64,000 nt of DNA from Candidatus Sulfurimonas marisnigri (lineage in GTDB: Bacteria > Campylobacterota > Campylobacteria > Campylobacterales > Sulfurimonadaceae): assembly GCF_015265475.1 (NCBI RefSeq), contig NZ_CP054493.1, positions 434,001-498,000 on the forward strand, given 5' to 3'. Below the pieces are notes generated by a model. It saw only the letters and a list, made by a program, of their open reading frames with translations, was not told where the DNA came from and ran no database searches. The position numbers were made by a program, and so were the translations under genes. Positions 1 through 9,154 of this stretch are shown one piece after another (positions within the stretch are counted from its first letter, which is position 1; each line of letters begins with the position of its first letter).

Positions 1-1
1 T

Positions 2-577
2 GACTTGGCATATAAACCAAATGTACATATCCCTTTTGCCTCTTTAAATGATAAGGCAAGAGATATAACTATTACGGCAATCGGCGCAGGAAAAACATTT
101 AATATGGCTGGTTTTGCTATGAGCAGCGTAGTCATTACAAACAATAATCTTCGTGATAAGTATTTAAAAGTTTATAAACGTGTTCATTTTGCTCAGGGCA
201 GTGTGCTTTCACATGTAGCATATGAATCAGCATATAAAAATGGCAAAGAGTGGCTAGAGGAGTTGAAAGTTCATCTGCAAAAAAATTATAATATGTTAGA
301 AGCAGTATGTTCTCGATACCCTTACATGATAAAAATAGTGCCTATAGAAGGGACATATCTGGCATGGCTTGACTGTCGGGGTATGAATATAAGTAACAAA
401 GATTTACGAAACTTTTTCATCAAAGAGGCAAAATTAGGTTTAAATGCAGGTCTTAGTTTTGGCAGAGAAGGAAGTGGCTTTATGAGATTGAATTTTGCAC
501 TCTCTTGTGCTAAAATGTCACAAGTTATTGATAAACTAGAATATGCATTGGAAAAAAAGGGAAATAGAGTTGATTGA
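2..577 (+). CDS. MalY/PatB-like PLP aminotransferase (cystathionine beta-lyase type), 5' partial
   Basis: C-terminal half of a fold-type I PLP enzyme cut by the left window edge; the first complete codon in frame is at base 2, and the TTG at 5 is an internal Leu rather than a start. The motif GAGKTFNMAG (Lys codon at 92-94) matches the PLP-binding lysine region of MalY/PatB beta C-S lyases, and FMRLNFA near the end matches the substrate-carboxylate arginine region. Family role: cleavage of cystathionine or related thioethers, or transamination, in the cytoplasm. The following gene overlaps its end, which suggests co-transcription. The family is clear; the exact substrate is not. Confidence 0.8.
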   Translation, partial: DLAYKPNVHIPFASLNDKARDITITAIGAGKTFNMAGFAMSSVVITNNNLRDKYLKVYKRVHFAQGSVLSHVAYESAYKNGKEWLEELKVHLQKNYNMLEAVCSRYPYMIKIVPIEGTYLAWLDCRGMNISNKDLRNFFIKEAKLGLNAGLSFGREGSGFMRLNFALSCAKMSQVIDKLEYALEKKGNRVD

Positions 578-800
578 TATAAATTGGGAAGAGTTTAAAA
601 TTTTTAAACAGCACTCTGCAAAAAAAGAAAATAATTTTGAAACACTTTTGGATTTTTTAAAAAGTTATTACAGTATGACAAATCCTTCGGAGATATATGA
701 AACAATGGCAAATGATGAGACAGCTAAACTAATGCTTAAAAAAAGAGACCTCAATAGTAATGCTGATTTAGAGAAGCATTTGTTTAAATGTTTTGAGTAG
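570..800 (+). CDS. Small conserved-looking hypothetical protein
   Basis: A 76-residue acidic/basic helical protein with no family I recognise and no signal peptide or membrane segment. I prefer the TTG start at 570, which overlaps the aminotransferase stop by 8 bases and follows a purine-rich AAAGGG stretch; an ATG at 543 in the same frame would give 85 residues but has no visible ribosome-binding site. The next gene also begins with a TTG overlapping this gene by 8 bases, so the three genes look translationally coupled. Function unknown. Confidence 0.5.
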   Translation: MIDINWEEFKIFKQHSAKKENNFETLLDFLKSYYSMTNPSEIYETMANDETAKLMLKKRDLNSNADLEKHLFKCFE

Positions 801-1215
801 TAGTAATCTAGATAAAATTGACTCTTTTTTACAAGAGCATCATGTTATGAGTTTGGCAACTATGAGTGGTAGTGAGCTTAGTGTATGTAACCTTTTTTAT
901 GCTTTTGACAAAGATAAACTCTCTTTCGTTGTTGCTAGTAGCGATGACACAACTCATATTAAAAATATTTTAAAAAACCAATCTGTTGCGGGGAGCGTAG
1001 TTCTAGAGACAAAAAGTGTCGGTAAGATACAAGGAGTTCAGTTTAAAGGAGTCTTTTCAAGATTAGAAGATAGCTCTCTTAAAAGTCTATATTTTAAAAC
1101 CTTTCCTTATGCCCTTACTATGAATCCTAAGCTTTGGTCAATAAAAATTAAAGAGTTTAAAATGACAGATAATCGACTTGGTTTTGGTAAAAAAATTATT
1201 TGGACGCGTTCTTAA
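793..1215 (+). CDS. Pyridoxamine-5'-phosphate-oxidase-like flavin-binding protein (YhbP/UPF0306 type)
   Basis: A 140-residue protein with the split-barrel flavin-binding pattern: HHVMSLATMSG near residues 16-26, then FYAFDKDKLSFVVASSDDTTHIKNI, and a C-terminal WSIKIKEFKMTDNRLGFG strand. This resembles the YhbP group of PNPOx-like proteins, which bind FMN or a related cofactor and have no firmly assigned substrate. The start is TTG at 793, overlapping the upstream gene; no ATG gives a better fit to the family N-terminus. Third gene of a small coupled set with the MalY-like enzyme. Confidence 0.7.
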   Translation: MSSSNLDKIDSFLQEHHVMSLATMSGSELSVCNLFYAFDKDKLSFVVASSDDTTHIKNILKNQSVAGSVVLETKSVGKIQGVQFKGVFSRLEDSSLKSLYFKTFPYALTMNPKLWSIKIKEFKMTDNRLGFGKKIIWTRS

Positions 1216-1482
1216 GATTAAACAATGTGCACTCAGTGCCGCTGCTTTGAAAAACCACAATTGATGGAAGTTGTGGAGATTTAAAGCCGTAAGCCTTACA
1301 CCCGTAAGGTTTGCTGGCTTCCCAAGTAACAAAAAAATATTCACATCTTCTACAATTAATTCTTTTCATAATACCTATATATCTTCTTTAAGTACGATAT
1401 TTTATCATATTTGGTACAATACGTAAATTAATTTCAAAAGATATATGCAGTAATTATTTGTGCAATAAACTAAAGGAAAACA
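1216..1482. other. Intergenic region with a structured, GC-richer patch (possible small RNA or decayed repeat)
   Basis: No convincing gene. Bases about 1224-1335 are visibly richer in G+C than the surroundings and hold two hairpins: arms CCACAA/TTGTGG at about 1255-1276, and an imperfect long hairpin at about 1285-1322 in which AAGCC and CTTAC pair with GTAAG and GGCTT around a short loop. The remainder, towards the dut start, is AT-rich and may contain its promoter. A minus-strand open frame across the patch has no recognisable protein features. Confidence 0.4.
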
Positions 1483-2172
1483 GTGGATAAAATTTTATTA
1501 ATGCTACAACTTCAAGCGGGGCTAAATGAGGCTACAAACGGGGATAAGTGGACAGAAGGTATTACAAAAAATGGTAAAGTTATCAACTGGAAGAGATGCA
1601 TATATATGGAATGCGCTGAAATGATTGATAGTTTTACCTGGAAGCACTGGAAAAATATAGATGCCCAAGCTGATTGGGATAATCTTCAAATAGAGGTTAT
1701 AGATGTTTGGCATTTTATAATGAGTTTGGCAATCGAAGATTACTCACAAAACTTAAAAGGTGGTGTTGAAGATTTAGCAATAAATATATCTCAGTTAGAG
1801 AGTTTTAGCGATATAGACAAACAAAGTGAACAATTTTCACCTCAAGTTGATGTAATAGCTAAGATTGAAGATATTATGATTCATACACTCTCTAAAGATA
1901 CGTTAAATATTGAAGAACTAATAGCAGATTTTTTTGATTTAGTCTTAATGAGTGGGTTGGATTTGCAAAGCCTATATAAACTATATGTTGGAAAAAATAT
2001 CTTAAATCAGTTTCGTCAAGACAATGGATATAAAGACGGCTCTTATATAAAAGTGTGGGGTAGTGAAGAGGATAATGTTGTTATGAAAAGAGTTTGGGAA
2101 GAAAACGGTGAGTTAAAACCTGACTCTCTATACAGAGAACTTACTAAAATATATCATTCATTCAATAAATAA
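1483..2172 (+). CDS. dut: Dimeric dUTPase (dUTP diphosphatase)
   Basis: A 229-residue all-alpha dUTPase of the dimeric, MazG-related superfamily typical of Campylobacter, unlike the trimeric beta type of most bacteria. It hydrolyses dUTP to dUMP and pyrophosphate, keeping uracil out of DNA and feeding dTMP synthesis. The metal-binding motif is E43-C-A-E46 followed by E71-V-I-D74, and WKHWK at 53-57 lies in the conserved region. The start is GTG at 1483 with AAAGGA at 1472-1477 as ribosome-binding site. The next gene begins 10 bases after the stop. Confidence 0.88.
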   Translation: MDKILLMLQLQAGLNEATNGDKWTEGITKNGKVINWKRCIYMECAEMIDSFTWKHWKNIDAQADWDNLQIEVIDVWHFIMSLAIEDYSQNLKGGVEDLAINISQLESFSDIDKQSEQFSPQVDVIAKIEDIMIHTLSKDTLNIEELIADFFDLVLMSGLDLQSLYKLYVGKNILNQFRQDNGYKDGSYIKVWGSEEDNVVMKRVWEENGELKPDSLYRELTKIYHSFNK

Positions 2173-2182
2173 GAGTTAATTT

Positions 2183-2752
2183 TTGAGAAATATTTTAGAA
2201 GTAAATAATCTATCTTTTGGATACAAAAAAGATTCTTTACTTTTTGAGAATTTTTCAATAACTCTAAAAAAAGGTGAGATAAAAGCTATTGTTGGAGCAA
2301 GTGGTGCTGGCAAAAGTACACTTTTTGAATTAATATTAAGTAGTTTAAAGCCAAGTTCTGGTTCAGTCTATTGTGCAAATTGCTCAGAAGTTTTTCAAGA
2401 TCCATATAGTTCATTCCATCCAAGTTACACACTGCTAAATCAAATAGCAGATGTTGCATCATTAGATGAATTAGATAGTTATTTGAAGAGCATAAACCTT
2501 GAGTATGAGCTACTTTTAAAACTTCCCCATGAACTATCCGGTGGGCAGCTTCAACGTGCATCAATTTTAAGAGCAATGCTGATGAAACCAGAGTTACTTC
2601 TTCTTGATGAGCCTACATCAGCCCTCGATAACGTTATTCAACTAGAAGTTATGAACATGCTTATTAAAAACCTAAATTCAATGGGAATGCTGTTGATAAC
2701 GCATGATTTAGAGCTAGCTAAATGGTGTGCTGATGAAATTATTATGATATAA
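2183..2752 (+). CDS. ABC transporter ATP-binding protein, oligopeptide/nickel type, short
   Basis: A 189-residue ATPase with every core motif: Walker A GASGAGKS at 38-45, Q-loop region FQDPYSSFHP typical of DppF/OppF-type subunits, signature LSGGQLQR, Walker B LLLLDEPTSALD and H-loop ITHD. It ends just after the H-loop, so the C-terminal extension usual for oligopeptide ATPases is absent; this may still be functional. The start is TTG at 2183. No permease or binding protein lies nearby, so partners must be elsewhere if it is a transporter subunit. Confidence 0.75.
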   Translation: MRNILEVNNLSFGYKKDSLLFENFSITLKKGEIKAIVGASGAGKSTLFELILSSLKPSSGSVYCANCSEVFQDPYSSFHPSYTLLNQIADVASLDELDSYLKSINLEYELLLKLPHELSGGQLQRASILRAMLMKPELLLLDEPTSALDNVIQLEVMNMLIKNLNSMGMLLITHDLELAKWCADEIIMI

Positions 2753-2849
2753 TTTAAAAAAACGCAATATATAGACTGTTTTTATTTACTAATGAATCTG
2801 CTCAACCTATTATAAACAATGGGATTAATTTTAACAAGGATTTAATTAG

Positions 2850-3778
2850 ATGATTTTATGGGAAATTTTAGCTGTTTTATCAATATTACTTGTAATCTTC
2901 ATTTATAGATATTTAGAAGTTAAGAAGTACAATAAAAAAATAAATAACGATATGAAAATCATAGATAAGTATGTTCTTCTTTCATATTCTGATACAAAGG
3001 GTAGAATTACATATGTAAGTGAAGCTCTGTGTAAATTAAATGGCTATACTAAAGAGGAGCTTATTGGTAAGCCGTATAGTATATTTAGACATCCTGATTC
3101 TAAGAAAGAACTTTTTAAAGATTTATGGAAAACAATTCAAAGTGGCAAAAACTGGCGCGGCGAGGTTAAAAATAAACGAAAAGACTCAAGCCCATATTGG
3201 GTTGATCTGTTTATTTCACCAAACTTTGATGATAATGGGGTTATAGATGGGTATACTGCTCTGCGATATAACATTACAGATAAGAAGCGTATTGAAGAAC
3301 TTTCTGTCACTGATCAACTCACTCAGATTTCAAATAGACTGTATTTAGACAAAAGTTATGATGATGAGATAAAACGAGCATTAAGGTATAACAATACTTT
3401 TTCAGTAATTGTTTAGATGTAGATAACTTTAAAAATGTAAATGATACTTATGGTCATGATATTGGAGATAAAGTCCTAGTAGAAATTGCTAATATTTTAA
3501 AAAACAGTATTAGAAGTACAGATATTGTAGGAAGATGGGGTGGAGAAGAGTTTATGATTATCTGCTATGAAGCTGGACTAGAACAAGGTGCTGAACTAGC
3601 AGAAAAAATAAGAACAAAAGTTGAGGAGTCTGAGTTTAGTAGTATTGGAAAGATTACATGTAGTTTTGGCGTGTCAGAATTTAAAGCAGATGACATATCA
3701 AAAGAGGCAATTAAGAGAGCAGATATTGCTCTTTATAAAGCAAAAGGTAGTGGTAAAAACTGTGTAAGGTTTGAGTAG
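2850..3778 (+). pseudogene. PAS-GGDEF diguanylate cyclase interrupted by a one-base frameshift
   Basis: Two frames together encode one about 309-residue protein: an N-terminal membrane segment (residues about 3-20), a PAS domain (LSYSDTKGRITYVSEALCKL to ITDKKRIEEL), then a GGDEF cyclase domain. The first frame stops at TAG 3414-3416 immediately after SVIV; the expected LDVDNFKNVND continues in another frame from 3413, as if one T were lost from a run near 3412-3414. The downstream part keeps the active-site GRWGGEEF and the ALYKAKGSGKN motif. AAGGA at 2836-2840 precedes ATG 2850. Family role: c-di-GMP synthesis. It is a true pseudogene, a phase-variable allele or a base-call error; I see no classical slippery heptamer. 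Confidence 0.75.
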
Positions 3779-3787
3779 TAAAAACTC

Positions 3788-4174
3788 TTATTTTACAAAA
3801 TACTTTGCCATATAAAATCCACTTCCAGCCATGAAAATTGTTCCAAATGCATTAAGGGAAATATTTGCTAAAGCCAGCATAATATGTCCACCCTCTAAAA
3901 GTAAAAAGCTCTCAATAGCAAAAGTTGAATAAGTTGTCAGTGCACCTAAGATACCAGTTGATAAAAATGACTTTACATGTAAAGAAAAAAATGATGTGTA
4001 CATAAAGTATGCTATTAATATACCCATTAAAAAACTACCAATAAGGTTAACTCCAAGAGTACCATATGGCAAATCGTGGGGAACTCTATGGGAAATTAGA
4101 CCATTAATATATACACGAAGTACTGCACCTATAAATCCACCACTACCTATGGCGAGGATTGTTTGCCAACTCAT
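3788..4174 (-). CDS. crcB: Fluoride channel CrcB/Fluc
   Basis: A four-helix membrane protein of 128 residues that exports fluoride as a dual-topology dimer. Family signatures are visible: GGFIGAVLRVYI near the start, GTLGVNLIGSFLMG in helix 2 and GILGALTTYSTFAIE in helix 3. I chose ATG 4174, eight bases after AAAAGGA, over ATG 4180, which is too close to that site. It overlaps the end of plsC by 32 bases, making it the last gene of the long minus-strand operon starting with the S41 protease. Confidence 0.9.
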   Translation of the reverse strand: MSWQTILAIGSGGFIGAVLRVYINGLISHRVPHDLPYGTLGVNLIGSFLMGILIAYFMYTSFFSLHVKSFLSTGILGALTTYSTFAIESFLLLEGGHIMLALANISLNAFGTIFMAGSGFYMAKYFVK

Positions 4175-4841
4175 GGTCATATTCCTTTTGCATTTTTTCT
4201 CTTAGGTTGTTTAACCAGTCTTTATCATTTTTATCAGCTATAAAAGAATCAAGAAAAATTACCTTTATTCTACCCGGTCTGTAAAAAAAGTTTTTTACAT
4301 TATAGTATTTTGAAGTTTGCATTAAAACAACAGGTTGCACACGTAGCTTAAATTTGTCAGCCACCATTTTTGCACCACTTTTAAATGGAAGCATTTTACC
4401 TTTGGTTGAGCGTGTTCCCTCTGGAAACATTGTAATTGTTCTATTGTTTTCAATCACTACTTTAGCGTCTCTTAAAAGCTTTATAAGTGATGTTTTACTT
4501 TCTCTCTCAACAGCTATATCTTTTGGAAGTTTAAGAGCTAGTCCAAAAAATGGTATATTAAAAAGTTCTTTTTTTGCAACCCAGGCAAGGTCCTTTTTTG
4601 TAATTGTTTCCATTATCGCAATATCTAAATCACTTTGATGGTTAAGTAAAAACATTTGAGTTTCAGGATGTTCTTTACCCTTAATTTCTACACTGAAAAA
4701 AGTATAAATACGTATAATCCAAGCTGAGAATTTCCTACTGTATGGCTTAGGTAGGACATGAAAAAATATAATCATCATTGATAATGATAAAAATATAACT
4801 ATTGTGGCAAATAGCCAACTAATATGAGCAAATATCTTCAT
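4143..4841 (-). CDS. plsC: 1-acyl-sn-glycerol-3-phosphate acyltransferase
   Basis: A 232-residue membrane-bound acyltransferase converting lysophosphatidic acid to phosphatidic acid in phospholipid synthesis. The catalytic block is NHQSDLD (HX4D, about residues 67-73), and the acceptor-binding block is MFPEGTRSTKG (about 138-148). An N-terminal hydrophobic helix (residues 8-30) anchors it in the inner membrane. It overlaps the upstream SH3 gene by 23 bases and the downstream crcB, indicating tight co-translation. Confidence 0.88.
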   Translation of the reverse strand: MKIFAHISWLFATIVIFLSLSMMIIFFHVLPKPYSRKFSAWIIRIYTFFSVEIKGKEHPETQMFLLNHQSDLDIAIMETITKKDLAWVAKKELFNIPFFGLALKLPKDIAVERESKTSLIKLLRDAKVVIENNRTITMFPEGTRSTKGKMLPFKSGAKMVADKFKLRVQPVVLMQTSKYYNVKNFFYRPGRIKVIFLDSFIADKNDKDWLNNLREKMQKEYDHELANNPRHR

Positions 4842-5976
4842 TCTTGACCCACCCTATTTTTTCATTTTTTAATTTTACTTTAGTAAAGCCTTTAGTGCTA
4901 CCCTCTTTTTGAAGGTAATACATACTTGATGTGGTTTCAAAAATTGTACCGTTAGAGACGGGTAATAGGTGTATATCAGAACCCTCTTTTATACACACAT
5001 CTTTTGAGGGGAGACCTATATAAACTATGTAGGCAAGTGGAATTATTACTAAAGTCAAATATATATATTTTTTTCTCCACAAAATTATTAAAAATCCAAT
5101 AGCAGCAATCGCTGCGGCTATACTCATTTTTAGTCTTTCACGAGATTGGTCTTTTGGCTTAAGATCACTTTGTGTTGTTACACTATCGTCATTTACTATT
5201 ATTGGGATATTTACAGGTATAAATTTATTTTTTTTGAGATTGAAGTATGAAAATGAGAAATTTTCTATATTTTTATCTATAACCGCATAGTATGTAATTT
5301 TAGAGTCAAAGTAAGAGTCTATTACAGATTCAATGCCTTGCTTAAAAATATTTTTCAGTTTGAAAGAAGTGATGTCACAATTTGTTGCAGTAGCTGCAAA
5401 AACTATTATATTATGGTTATGATCATAACTGGTAGTCTTGTAATCTAAAAGCTCGAATGAGTTTGCCAATATATTAGAAAAATCTTTTTTTGGATTGAGT
5501 GCAACAACGTTTAATTTCTTTCCTGAAAGTATTGTTTTTTTGAATTGTTTGTTGCTGTAGCTCAATAGGGTAGCCCTAAAGTTAGGTAGTTTAGCATGAT
5601 TTTCTGTGGTTAAAAAATAAAAAGTATCGTAGTAGTATTTTGAGTCTATCTCTCTTGATGGGTATTCATTTAGTAGTTTTAAACCAGTTAAGTTTGTAAG
5701 TTCATATATGATATCAGTGAAATCTCTATAAGTGGATAGTGCCTTTATGGTTACTGTAAATATTTCACCCTTTAGAACTCTTGTAGGAATTTTATCATAG
5801 CTTAAATAAATAACTTTTGGTAATTTTAATAATTCTTCTTTGCTAAGTTGATTTTCACTGTCATACGTAGTATTGCTGTTCTCATGACCTGCAGAAATAT
5901 TATGATCTTCAACATTTATTGCATTTGCAATTAAAGTGTTGAATAGTAATATCCCTGCTATAAGAAAACGAATCAC
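4819..5976 (-). CDS. Periplasm-facing membrane protein with C-terminal SH3-like domain
   Basis: A 385-residue protein with a signal peptide (MIRFLIAGILLFNTLIANA), a long beta-rich region, a transmembrane pair at about 285-325 separated by a basic RRKKY-type turn, and a C-terminal bacterial SH3-like segment (LPVSNGTIFETTS to GWVKNED). The middle has a loose resemblance to BatD-type oxygen tolerance proteins, but I would not name it so. It overlaps the purQ stop by four bases (ATGA) and plsC by 23, so it is embedded in the purine-lipid operon. Envelope role inferred only from topology. Confidence 0.65.
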   Translation of the reverse strand: MIRFLIAGILLFNTLIANAINVEDHNISAGHENSNTTYDSENQLSKEELLKLPKVIYLSYDKIPTRVLKGEIFTVTIKALSTYRDFTDIIYELTNLTGLKLLNEYPSREIDSKYYYDTFYFLTTENHAKLPNFRATLLSYSNKQFKKTILSGKKLNVVALNPKKDFSNILANSFELLDYKTTSYDHNHNIIVFAATATNCDITSFKLKNIFKQGIESVIDSYFDSKITYYAVIDKNIENFSFSYFNLKKNKFIPVNIPIIVNDDSVTTQSDLKPKDQSRERLKMSIAAAIAAIGFLIILWRKKYIYLTLVIIPLAYIVYIGLPSKDVCIKEGSDIHLLPVSNGTIFETTSSMYYLQKEGSTKGFTKVKLKNEKIGWVKNEDICSY

Positions 5977-6647
5977 GCTTTTAAGAAACCTTGCAGCATT
6001 TTAATACCATCGTCACTACCTAATATCAGCTCCATTGCACGCTCTGGATGAGGCATAAGTCCAAAAACATTTTTTTCTTTATTACAAATACCAGCAATAG
6101 AGTCAACGCTTCCATTGGGGTTTTTTACTTCTCCTTTTTCATCTGTATATTTAAGAAGAACCTGATTATTATCGTATAAACTTTTTAAACCACTTTGATC
6201 AATATAGTAGTTTCCATCATGGTGGGCGATAGGAATATTAACAACATCATTATTGTTTAGGTTTTCTAAAAATATGTTCTCATTATTTACAATTTTTAGG
6301 TGGTGATGCTTAGAAATAAAGTGTAAATGCTCATTTCTCTTTAGAGCGCCAGGAAGTAACCCCGCTTCTGTTAAAACTTGAAAGCCATTGCATATACCAA
6401 GTACTTTTCCACCATTTTTAGCATATTCTCCTACAGCTTTCATAACAGGGCTAAATTTGGCAATTGCTCCACTTCTCAGATAGTCTCCATAGCTAAAGCC
6501 GCCGGCTACTACTAAAAGATTAGTATCACTAGGTATTGACTCAGCCTTGTGCCATACTATTTCTGTAGTTGCACCAAGCTCTTCAAATGCATGTTGCGTA
6601 TCATATTCACAGTTAGTTCCAGGAAATTGAAGTATAGATACTTTCAT
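5973..6647 (-). CDS. purQ: Phosphoribosylformylglycinamidine synthase, glutaminase subunit
   Basis: A 224-residue class I glutamine amidotransferase that supplies ammonia to PurL in purine synthesis. Visible are FPGTNCEYD at the N-terminus, the oxyanion region GGFSYGDYLRSGAIA, the nucleophile in VLGICNGFQVL, and the catalytic His/Glu in LMPHPERAME. It works in a complex with PurS and PurL. PurS is encoded immediately upstream with a one-base stop/start overlap; purL is not in the window. Confidence 0.95.
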   Translation of the reverse strand: MKVSILQFPGTNCEYDTQHAFEELGATTEIVWHKAESIPSDTNLLVVAGGFSYGDYLRSGAIAKFSPVMKAVGEYAKNGGKVLGICNGFQVLTEAGLLPGALKRNEHLHFISKHHHLKIVNNENIFLENLNNNDVVNIPIAHHDGNYYIDQSGLKSLYDNNQVLLKYTDEKGEVKNPNGSVDSIAGICNKEKNVFGLMPHPERAMELILGSDDGIKMLQGFLKA

Positions 6648-6886
6648 TAAACTAGCTCTATCTCATAATCTTCGATTACAGTATTTGCCAAAAGGTCTTC
6701 ACACATCTGTTTTACATCAGCCATAGCTTTTGTTTTATCAGTTTCATTTAGTTTAAGAATTATTTGTTTTCCAACACGAACATCAGCTACACCGTTAAAG
6801 TGTAGAGAATCTAGAGCGTGATGAACCGCTTTGCCCTGAGAGTCTAAAACGCCTGCTTTTAAAGATACATTTACTATTGCTGTCAT
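6647..6886 (-). CDS. purS: Phosphoribosylformylglycinamidine synthase subunit PurS
   Basis: A 79-residue ferredoxin-like protein that bridges PurQ and PurL in the three-subunit FGAM synthase of bacteria with small PurL. Typical family text includes VSLKAGVLDSQGKAVHHAL and VADVRVGKQIILKL. It lies 2 bases after purC and overlaps purQ by one base, exactly the order expected for purC-purS-purQ. Confidence 0.95.
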   Translation of the reverse strand: MTAIVNVSLKAGVLDSQGKAVHHALDSLHFNGVADVRVGKQIILKLNETDKTKAMADVKQMCEDLLANTVIEDYEIELV

Positions 6887-6888
6887 AA

Positions 6889-7602
6889 TTATTTTCCTAA
6901 GATTCTATTTAATACTTGTTCGTATGCTACTGTTAAGCCACCTAGACCTTGACGGAATCTGTCTTTATCCATCTTCTCTCCACTCTCCATATCCCAAAAG
7001 CGGCAGTTGTCAGGGCTTATCTCGTCCACAAGGATAATATTGCCACTCTTGTCTTTTCCAAACTCAAGTTTAAAATCAACTAGATTTAATCCCTTATCGG
7101 CAAAATATGGCTTAAGTATGTCGTTTATTTGTCTTGCCATTCTGCGAAGTTTGTCTAGCTCATCTTGATGCTCTACAAGGCCTAAAATAAGTGCATGCTG
7201 ATCATTTAGTTTTGGATCGCCAAGATCATCATCTTTATAATCAAATTCCACTAGAGTAAATGGAAGAATTGTTCCATCTTTTATACCAAGATTACGCGTA
7301 AGACTGCCTGTTGCAATGTTGCGTACAATTACTTCTATCAGAATAACATCAACTTTTGTGTGCAACATGTGGTTGTCGTCAAGCATTTTTACAAAGTGGG
7401 TTTGAATACCATTAGCCTCTAGAAGTTTAAAAAGCTCAGTAGAGATTTTGTTGTTCAATGCCCCTTTGCCAGCTTCACTAGATTTTTTTTCACCGTTAAA
7501 TGCAGTTAAATCATCTTTGAATTCAGAGATGACTAAATTCTCATCATCTGTTAAAAACAGTCTTTTCGCTTTTCCCTCATATAGTAATTCTCTTTTTTCC
7601 AT
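6889..7602 (-). CDS. purC: Phosphoribosylaminoimidazole-succinocarboxamide synthase
   Basis: A 237-residue SAICAR synthetase joining aspartate to CAIR with ATP in purine synthesis. Motifs include [10 protein letters not shown] near the N-terminus, [13 protein letters not shown] in the middle, LVDFKLEFG and [13 protein letters not shown] (the SAICAR synthetase signature) near the C-terminus. It starts 5 bases downstream of the S41 protease gene, so purine genes appear to be transcribed from the protease promoter. Confidence 0.95.
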   Translation of the reverse strand: MEKRELLYEGKAKRLFLTDDENLVISEFKDDLTAFNGEKKSSEAGKGALNNKISTELFKLLEANGIQTHFVKMLDDNHMLHTKVDVILIEVIVRNIATGSLTRNLGIKDGTILPFTLVEFDYKDDDLGDPKLNDQHALILGLVEHQDELDKLRRMARQINDILKPYFADKGLNLVDFKLEFGKDKSGNIILVDEISPDNCRFWDMESGEKMDKDRFRQGLGGLTVAYEQVLNRILGK

Positions 7603-7607
7603 GTTGC

Positions 7608-8924
7608 TTATCCTTTTGTTATTATTAGTGCTTTTAAAATATTTGCGGCTTCTTTTAGCTGCATGTCTTTATTCATCATGTCTTGCGTTATGATAAGTTT
7701 AGAATCTTTTTTATTCTCTTCTTTTATCTCTTCTTTACCATCAACTTTCTCTAACTCTTCTTCTAAGTGTTTTTTCAAATCAGCTTCTTTTAGTGTGAAC
7801 TCATTGCTGCGAGTTTTAACTTCACCAGGCAAAACTTCTATATCAGGAATTACGCCGACAGCTTGAATTGTTCGACCACTTGGAAGATAGTATCTTGCAA
7901 TTGTAAGTTTTATTGCCTCATCCTCTGTTATTGGAAGTATAACTTGCACACTACCTTTTCCAAATGTATTTTGACCAACAATAATGCCACGTTTGTGATC
8001 TTGAAGGGCACCACTTACAATTTCACTAGCACTCGCACTTCCGCCATTTATTAAAACAACCAACGGTACTTTAGTTAAAGTATTTGAAGATTTTGCAGAG
8101 TAGATTTCATTGTCTGATTCTTTTCTTCCTTTTTGAGAAACTATATCTCCACCATCAACAAATAGATCAACAAGTCCGACAGCTTGATCGAGAAGTCCAC
8201 CTGGGTTATTTCTTAAATCAAGAATAATCCCTTTTGTAGATGCAGCTTTTTTTCTGATTGCTTTAGCTACATCATCAACAACTTTTTTGTCAAAGCTTGT
8301 AACTCTAATATATTGAATATCATCACCTATTGTCTTTGCATATACAGACTCAATTGTAATAATGCCTCTTATAATGTCTATTTTAATAGGTTTTGCTTCA
8401 CCTTCTCTAACTATAGTTATGTTGATTGGTTCACCAACTTTTCCGCGCATAATAGCAACCGCTTCATCGATGGTCATACTTAGAGTAGATTTTTTGTTGA
8501 TTTTTAAAATTATGTCACCAGACTTTAAACCGGCTTTATCTGCAGGAGTTCCTTCAATAGGAGCTATAACAGTAAGAGCGCCATCTTTTATGCCGACAGT
8601 AATCCCGAGACCACCAAACTCACCATTCGTCTGAACTTTTAAGTTTTTAAAATCTTTTTGTTTGAGATAGTTGGAGTGAGCATCAAGGTTACTCATCATA
8701 CCCTCAAGTGCTTTGTCCATTAGCTCTTCAATAGTTACATCATCAACATTATACTGCTCAACAATACTTATGACTTTTGTAAATTTTGCTAAAGCTTCAA
8801 GTCTAGTAGCCTCTTTTTTCGCACTACTCTCTTTTGACGATGCAAATACATTTGTAGAAAACAGTATGGTTAAAGCAACTGTAACAGAGGCAAAACCAAG
8901 GGTTATAAACTTTTTATTTTTCAT
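7608..8924 (-). CDS. C-terminal processing peptidase, S41 family (CtpA/Prc type)
   Basis: A 438-residue exported serine protease. A signal peptide occupies residues 1-28. A PDZ domain lies at about 90-175 ([20 protein letters not shown]...[14 protein letters not shown]), and the peptidase domain carries the catalytic Ser in [15 protein letters not shown] and the general-base Lys in TFGKGSVQ. The Lys-rich C-terminal tail (about 385-410) is low complexity. Such proteases trim periplasmic or outer-membrane proteins. It is the first gene of a seven-gene minus-strand run ending with crcB. Confidence 0.92.
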   Translation of the reverse strand: MKNKKFITLGFASVTVALTILFSTNVFASSKESSAKKEATRLEALAKFTKVISIVEQYNVDDVTIEELMDKALEGMMSNLDAHSNYLKQKDFKNLKVQTNGEFGGLGITVGIKDGALTVIAPIEGTPADKAGLKSGDIILKINKKSTLSMTIDEAVAIMRGKVGEPINITIVREGEAKPIKIDIIRGIITIESVYAKTIGDDIQYIRVTSFDKKVVDDVAKAIRKKAASTKGIILDLRNNPGGLLDQAVGLVDLFVDGGDIVSQKGRKESDNEIYSAKSSNTLTKVPLVVLINGGSASASEIVSGALQDHKRGIIVGQNTFGKGSVQVILPITEDEAIKLTIARYYLPSGRTIQAVGVIPDIEVLPGEVKTRSNEFTLKEADLKKHLEEELEKVDGKEEIKEENKKDSKLIITQDMMNKDMQLKEAANILKALIITKG

Positions 8925-8963
8925 AATTTATCCTATATTTGTATAATTAAATTTAAAAAAGAT

Positions 8964-8992
8964 ATTATAGTAAAAAGCTGTTTAAATAACAA
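8964..8992 (-). promoter_or_regulatory. Predicted sigma-70-like promoter for the ctp-pur operon
   Basis: On the minus strand, TTGTTA (8987-8992) and TATAAT (8964-8969) are separated by 17 bases, giving a good housekeeping promoter 40 bases upstream of the protease start codon. Campylobacterota promoters rely mostly on the extended -10, so the -35 match is less important than the perfect -10. Confidence 0.5.
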
Positions 8993-9154
8993 TTATAAGA
9001 AAATAGATTGAATAATAAAATCTCTTTTATATATCTACATGTAGGTTGCCATATCTACTTAAGTATAAGCTTTATAGCAAGTTAAAAGTGGAGATTAACT
9101 TTAGTTGAGTTTATTTTGTATATAATTTCAATAGTTTTTATCAAAGGTATTAAT

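Noticed and set aside
1138-1344. Minus-strand open frame of 68 codons over the structured patch
   Set aside because: It overlaps the end of the YhbP-like gene and is made of the hairpin sequence; no ribosome-binding site or protein features.
3405-3425. Programmed -1 frameshift in the PAS-GGDEF gene
   Set aside because: No slippery heptamer of the X-XXY-YYZ type and no downstream stem-loop visible; a lost T explains the break.
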